The notes below the pieces were generated by a model. It was not told where the DNA came from. It saw only the letters and a list, made by a program, of their open reading frames with translations, and made no database searches. Below are positions 60,108-64,000 of a stretch of DNA of 64,000 bases, one piece after another. A program made the translations under genes and the position numbers. Position 1 is the first letter of the stretch, and each line of letters starts with the position of its first letter. Origin of the DNA: Lachnospiraceae bacterium (GTDB taxonomy: Bacteria > Bacillota > Clostridia > Lachnospirales > Lachnospiraceae); NCBI GenBank assembly GCA_029225065.1, contig JAQXVT010000029.1, forward strand, positions 1 through 64,000, read 5' to 3'.

Positions 60108-61319
60108 TTATATAGCGTTTAAATTTCTTACAAGAATATCAATTCCAGACTTTGAAACTGCAAGATAATAACGCTCTGTGACTTTTCCGCTTGCGTGTCC
60201 CATCTGATTACAAAGAATGTGTGTAGGTGTATTTAACTCTGCAAGCCGCGTGCCGTATGTATGGCGCAGATAGTGATATTTAAAGTCTATTTTTAATGCT
60301 GTTTTGATTGTTCGGCTGTGATATTTCATAGAATTTACAGTCTGTATTTTTCCGTTCGATAAACTGTTTACTAATTCTAAAGATGAAATTTTGTTACCGT
60401 CAACATCATAAATATAAGTGCAATTTTGCGCCCGCTGCGCCTTTAAATCAACCTCATGCGCTTTTGTTTCTGCCGCAAGTCTTACAAAATAGTCTTTTAG
60501 CTTCTGGCTCATATATATTACACGCCGCGCGTTGCGCGTTTTCAGCGGTACAAGTTTAATCAAGCCATCTTGATACTGCATTTGTCGGTCTATAGTTATT
60601 CTGCCGTTCTCAATATCAACATTTTCCCATTTCAAGCCGTAACACTCATTGATACGCAAGCCACAGCACTTTCCCAACAGATAAGCGGTTTCTGCATTTG
60701 TGCCTTGAAAATAAGTGTCAAGGCGTTCTGTTTCTTCTTTGCTGAATGCTACAATTTCGGTATCTTCATCAATCTTCATTTTCGGCATACGAATCCGAAC
60801 ATCTTTGTTTACACATAATTTGTTATATACATCTACGTCTAAATAATTGCGGGAATACGCCTGTCCGAATATCAGATAGAACATTTTCAAAAAACCCTCT
60901 ACATACTTATAAGCGCGTCCCTCGTTGTAATACAGAAAAGAAAGATAGTCATTTACTTCCGCAACAGAAATGCTGTCAACATAGCGCGAACCAAATTTTT
61001 CTTCAAGATGATTTTTCCATAAGCTGTTTTGTTTCTTTATCGTGGAATATGCTTTTCCGCTGCGCCCCTGTTCGCAATATTCCATGTAAACCTCTCCAAA
61101 AGTCATGCGGTGTTCTGGCTTCTGGTTCAGACTTGCTTCAAAACGCATTTCTGCAATCGCTTTTGCCTGTGCTGCTGCCCGCTTTGTTTTCAAAGGGTTT
61201 CCCGCTTCATCTTTTGAGCCTTTGCGATTTACTCTTTTCCCATCAACTGTTTTTGTGAAACGATAGCACCAGTTTCCGTTTGGTAATTGAGATATTCCTA
61301 AATCCTGTGTTTTTGTCAT
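60108..61319 (-). CDS. Tyrosine site-specific integrase
   Basis: This 403-residue Tn916-like integrase has an N-terminal arm-binding segment, a core-binding SAM-like domain (about 70-180), and the catalytic domain with Arg in CCGLRINECYGLKW (near 220), Lys in LKTRNA, H-x-x-R in YHYLRHTYGT (near 350), His in MGHASG and the Tyr nucleophile in ERYYLA (near 383). All residues are intact. It lies about 140 bp from the right repeat and probably catalyses integration at the rubrerythrin gene and excision. No excisionase gene is recognised, though the 63- and 99-residue genes are candidates. Confidence 0.95.
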   Translation of the reverse strand: MTKTQDLGISQLPNGNWCYRFTKTVDGKRVNRKGSKDEAGNPLKTKRAAAQAKAIAEMRFEASLNQKPEHRMTFGEVYMEYCEQGRSGKAYSTIKKQNSLWKNHLEEKFGSRYVDSISVAEVNDYLSFLYYNEGRAYKYVEGFLKMFYLIFGQAYSRNYLDVDVYNKLCVNKDVRIRMPKMKIDEDTEIVAFSKEETERLDTYFQGTNAETAYLLGKCCGLRINECYGLKWENVDIENGRITIDRQMQYQDGLIKLVPLKTRNARRVIYMSQKLKDYFVRLAAETKAHEVDLKAQRAQNCTYIYDVDGNKISSLELVNSLSNGKIQTVNSMKYHSRTIKTALKIDFKYHYLRHTYGTRLAELNTPTHILCNQMGHASGKVTERYYLAVSKSGIDILVRNLNAI

Positions 61320-61461
61320 TTTTGTCGCCCTTTCCTGTGTTCTGGGGACACATTTTTTAGGATTTTTCTTTTACTTTTGGAGACACCTGTGTTTCTTATA
61401 AAAGATAAGAAATCCTTTATAATACAAAGGTTTTGAAGTCACGAGCGAAGCGAAATGACTT
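61320..61461. other. Right end of the element, possible arm sites
   Basis: GGACACATT (61345-61353) and a similar GAGACACC (61379-61386) are the inverse of TGTGTCC repeats at the left end. They lie between the integrase start and the right repeat, as expected for integrase arm sites. Confidence 0.5.
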
Positions 61462-61534
61462 ATGAAATGGCTCGTGACGAGGCTAGACACGGAAGAGCAT
61501 TCGAGGGACTGCTTAAGAGATACTTCGGCTAATC
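61462..61534 (+). other. Right attachment site repeat (attR), 73 bp
   Basis: Exact copy of 55480-55552. It contains the last 23 codons of a rubrerythrin gene without its beginning, so it is the duplicated target and not a gene. Confidence 0.9.
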
Positions 61535-61565
61535 AGAAAATTTCATAAAATAAGGACTTTAACGA

Positions 61566-61600
61566 GAGGGAATCACGGGAGTGGTTCCCTCATTTTTTAT
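61566..61600 (+). terminator. Terminator at the right junction
   Basis: GAGGGAATCAC-GGGA-GTGGTTCCCTC then ATTTTTTA. It resembles the left copy at 55582 and is probably the chromosomal rubrerythrin terminator. It also faces the LysR gene from the other side. Confidence 0.75.
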
Positions 61601-61603
61601 TTC

Positions 61604-62533
61604 CTACTGTTTATTATCCAATGCTTTATGAAGGGATGAGATGAACAACTGAGCAATTTTCGGCAAATAGGTATCTTTTTTATAAACTGCTGCCAGTGGC
61701 CAGTGAAAATCCGGGTCATCCACCATAAAGAATGTGACCAGCCCAGGATGGCTGCATACCTTTGCCCCTTCTGCAGGTACAAAAGCACAGGCAACATTTC
61801 TGGCCACCAGATTAATGGCAGTGGTAAGGTTTCCCGTATCCATTAATATCTGTGGTTCCAATTGATTTCTGCTAAGAAAATATTCGATTTCGTAGGTAAG
61901 ATTCTGTCCCGGTTTCGTAATAATAAGCGGAAGCTGCGTTAGAATATCAATGGGTGCAATTGGATAAAAATTATGATACTTACAGTTCTGTAACAATTCT
62001 TGAATGGCGGGATGTGTGGTAGGGGCCGCAAGAAGAATAGGTTCTTCTATGATTTTTTCACAGGTAAGTTTCCCATAATTCAGATTATGAGGAAGGTTCA
62101 TGACCGCCAGGTCTATGTTGTCATGAAGAAGAGCTGCTTCCAGCTGATTGGAACGGCCTTCAAACAATTCTATTTCAATGCCAGGATATTTTTCATGGAA
62201 TTCCGGATAAACCTCAGGAAGAAGGCAGGCTCCGCGCCAAAGAGCAATCCCAAGGCGAAGACGACCACAAATATCATTTTTAATATCATGAAATTCTTTC
62301 AGCAGTTCTTTATCCATTTTCTGAAGCTGTAATACATGGCGGTAATAACGCTCCCCGGTAAAAGTAAGCTTTAAAGGAGAGGTACTCCTGTCAAACAATT
62401 CAACCCCAAGGCTTTTTTCAAGGCGTTTTAAATACTGGCTAAGTGCCGGTTGAGTCGTGTACAGTATCTGCGCAGCTTTTGTCAGATTTCCTACTTCAGC
62501 GATAGTTAGGAAATATTCATAATTATGATTCAT
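61604..62533 (-). CDS. LysR family transcriptional regulator
   Basis: This 309-residue regulator has the N-terminal HTH (YFLTIAEVGNLTKAAQILYTTQPALSQYLKRLEKS by parts) and a C-terminal effector-binding domain. It is more AT-rich than the host backbone. ATG at 62533 follows AGAGGTGC. It is divergent from the SLC13 relic and 2-hydroxyacid dehydrogenase genes and probably controlled them, likely responding to an organic acid. Confidence 0.92.
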   Translation of the reverse strand: MNHNYEYFLTIAEVGNLTKAAQILYTTQPALSQYLKRLEKSLGVELFDRSTSPLKLTFTGERYYRHVLQLQKMDKELLKEFHDIKNDICGRLRLGIALWRGACLLPEVYPEFHEKYPGIEIELFEGRSNQLEAALLHDNIDLAVMNLPHNLNYGKLTCEKIIEEPILLAAPTTHPAIQELLQNCKYHNFYPIAPIDILTQLPLIITKPGQNLTYEIEYFLSRNQLEPQILMDTGNLTTAINLVARNVACAFVPAEGAKVCSHPGLVTFFMVDDPDFHWPLAAVYKKDTYLPKIAQLFISSLHKALDNKQ

Positions 62534-62696
62534 AAGCACCTCTTTTAACTATAACAAAAATATTATACTTTTTATCTTATTATTCTAATTTGCTTTTGTC
62601 AATGAATGTGAGTAAAATAAAAAACACAGTAAGGATGCGCATAAATCTTACAAAAGCAAAAGAAAATCATAAAATAAATTTATAGGGAGGTATGTG

Positions 62697-62975
62697 ATGA
62701 ATCCTGCGATTATTACATTAATTGTATTAGGTATCATGGTTATACTTTTTGTCACAAATAAGTTTCCACTGGGACTCAATCCGGTAGCAATCGGTGTAGC
62801 TATTTGTGTCGCAGCCTCAGCACCATTTTTAACTCCGGTTGGTTCCGGAACAAATACTCTGATTATCAAACCGGGCAATTTGGGATTTCGTGATTTCTTT
62901 GTTCCAGGTATAGGTCTTACGCTGGTAACATTGATCGGTTCGTTGATTTTGATACCAATATTTTGGCCATTGTAA
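62697..62975 (+). pseudogene. Internally deleted SLC13-type anion transporter
   Basis: The first 26 residues (NPAIITLIVLGIMVILFVTN) are the N-terminal helix of a DASS/SLC13 or related transporter. They are joined in frame to a C-terminal segment (AICVAASAPFLTPVGSGTNT and FRDFFVPGIGLTLVTLIGSL) whose PVGSGTNT resembles the second SNT-type motif of the family. The normal protein would be about 450 residues; about 350 are missing. ATG at 62697 follows GGGAGG. Confidence 0.75.
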
Positions 62976-62989
62976 AAAGGAGATCAGAC

Positions 62990-63817
62990 ATGAAAGCAGT
63001 AGTCGTAGATAAAGATTATGGCAGTGTAACTGCCAAAGAACTGGAAACAGTAAAAGAGGCCTATGCAAAGGCTGGTATTGAACTGGAGCTGTGCCATTTT
63101 ACCACGGAGGAAGAGATTATCGCGGGATGCCAGGGAGCTATAGCCATTCTTGGAACGGGAAATCCGCCAGTCACACGAAAGGTAATCGAGGCACTTCCGG
63201 ATCTGAAATTTGTTCAGCGCTTTGGCGTTGGCGTGAATTCCATTGATCTGGATGCAGCAGCAGAACATGGCGTTATCGTGCTGAATCTTCCGGGATTCTG
63301 CGCAAAGGAACTGGCAGATCTTGCCTGTGCCATGATTATGGGCTTGATCAGAAACACCAATTATTATGATAAAGAAATTCGGAAAGGGAACTGGCCAAAA
63401 TGTCAGTATCTGCTTCCACCTGACGTAAGAGACCTGACGCTGGGGCTGTATGGATTCGGCGCTGCCGGAAGATATCTGCATGACATTTTTCACGGTGGCT
63501 TTGGCACCAAAATTATTTCCTGCGATCCCTATGTATCGGATGCAGTCAAGGCACAGTATCCACATGTAGAGTTTGTTACATTTGATGAAATGATTGAGAA
63601 AAGTGATATTATTTCCGTTCATGTAAATCTGACACCGGAGACCACGCACGTTTTCAATAAGGAAACATTCCGTAAGATGAAAAATACTGCCATGATCATC
63701 AATACATCCCGTGGACCGGTTATTAATCAGAAAGATCTTGCATGGGCACTTGAAAACGGCGAGATTCTTTATGCCCGCATTTCACACATTTTTTGCTCAT
63801 ACTTTTCTCCTCTATAA
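62990..63817 (+). pseudogene. 2-hydroxyacid dehydrogenase, truncated at the 3' end
   Basis: This 275-residue frame contains the D-isomer 2-hydroxyacid dehydrogenase substrate-binding start (VVDKDYGSVT), the NAD-binding GLYGFGAAGR and the catalytic Arg in INTSRGPVINQ. It then diverges after ALENGEI: the Glu- and His-bearing loops that complete the catalytic triad and the last helix are replaced by an unrelated tail (LYARISHIFCSYFSPL). A recombination junction lies near 63765, so the enzyme is probably inactive. RBS AAAAGGAG precedes the ATG. Confidence 0.75.
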
Positions 63818-64000
63818 GACCTCCATCAGATGAAGTATATTTTTGTATCTTTTCTCCGGGTTTACCATCGTACAACGCTGCACAATCCGGCCCATCCTGC
63901 CCTTCGCAAGCTTCCTGGACGGATGCTCACCCGTCAGCATGATATTGAGCAGCACACCGACCGCATAAATATCGGCACGTCCGTCCGACTGAGACATCCC
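63812..64000 (-). CDS. Ser/Thr protein kinase, C-terminal part (runs off window)
   Basis: The last 63 codons of a gene transcribed leftward into the window. They read GMSQSDGRADIYAVGVLLNI by parts, TGEHPSRKLAKGRMGRIVQR by parts and NPEKRYKNILHLMEVL, i.e. the D-x-x-x-x-G motif of subdomain IX and the Arg of subdomain XI of a Hanks-type kinase. The frame has no sign of a membrane tail, so it may be a cytosolic kinase. It overlaps the truncated dehydrogenase by 6 nt, end to end. Confidence 0.75.
   Translation of the reverse strand, partial: GMSQSDGRADIYAVGVLLNIMLTGEHPSRKLAKGRMGRIVQRCTMVNPEKRYKNILHLMEVL

Larger units (their letters stand above)
55480..61534. mobile_element. Integrated mobile element in the 3' end of the rubrerythrin gene
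   Basis: About 6 kb bounded by the exact 73-bp repeats. It is much more AT-rich than its surroundings. It contains a serine recombinase, a secreted cargo protein, five small genes, an origin-like region and a tyrosine integrase next to the right boundary. No conjugation, phage capsid or packaging genes are visible, so it may be a satellite or mobilisable element that depends on a helper, or a decayed element. Confidence 0.85.

Noticed and set aside
55480-61534. Element as a prophage or full ICE
   Set aside because: No capsid, packaging, relaxase, coupling protein or type IV secretion genes were found.

Overview
This window looks like a chromosome segment of a Gram-positive anaerobe of the class Clostridia, most likely family Lachnospiraceae. 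The evidence is a large Gram-positive-type SRP RNA, AGGAGG-type ribosome sites, 17-nt-spaced TTGACA/TATAAT promoters, a TelA/XpaC pair, rubrerythrin under a Fur/PerR-type regulator, and secreted proteins with TEA-rich low-complexity tails. The host backbone is moderately GC-rich (about half G+C by eye). Most genes are on the minus strand. No species is claimed.

Layout. 0-4.6 kb: three surface-polysaccharide-type genes (Stealth phosphotransferase fragment, DUF4832 protein, large membrane protein). 4.6-20.8 kb: PHP phosphatase, an HxlR/nitroreductase divergent pair, bioY with a BirA operator, a MATE pump, a patatin, a secreted trigger-factor-like isomerase, a GH127 arabinofuranosidase, murI, a YigZ protein, a class A PBP and an aldo/keto reductase. 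20.9-31.5 kb: a large secreted protein of unknown function, a cytidylate-kinase-like protein, a MarR regulator with a heterodimeric ABC exporter, a 24-residue Cys-containing peptide gene and a second MATE pump. 31.5-37.4 kb: tRNA-Ser, tadA, SRP RNA, two COG0523 GTPases (one with a long His/Asp/Cys repeat) and an amino-acid ABC importer that ends at 38.5 kb. 38.7-54.7 kb: zinc-ribbon membrane protein, aminotransferase, small conserved proteins, a KdpD/KdpE-like two-component pair, TelA/XpaC, a large SH3/NlpC-P60 wall hydrolase, thioredoxin reductase and a Fur-family regulator.

55.5-61.5 kb: a compact AT-rich integrated element inserted at the 3' end of the rubrerythrin gene. The last 73 bp of the insertion target is repeated exactly at the other boundary (55480-55552 and 61462-61534). 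Between the repeats lie a serine recombinase, a secreted protein of unknown function, a small HTH protein, several small unknown genes, a replication-origin-like AT-rich region and, at the right end, a tyrosine integrase. No conjugation or phage structural genes are visible. This is the best candidate for an undescribed system. 61.6-64 kb: LysR regulator, an internally deleted SLC13 transporter, a 3'-truncated 2-hydroxyacid dehydrogenase and the end of a Ser/Thr kinase gene.

Two features run through the whole window. First, a dispersed REP-like hairpin repeat (about 12 copies) sits mostly in intergenic gaps, with one copy translated inside a membrane protein. Second, there are several gene relics made by internal deletion (hybrid kinase receiver, AAA-ATPase, resolvase, sugar ABC transporter, SLC13). 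All functional calls come from reading the protein sequences by eye; no database search was run.
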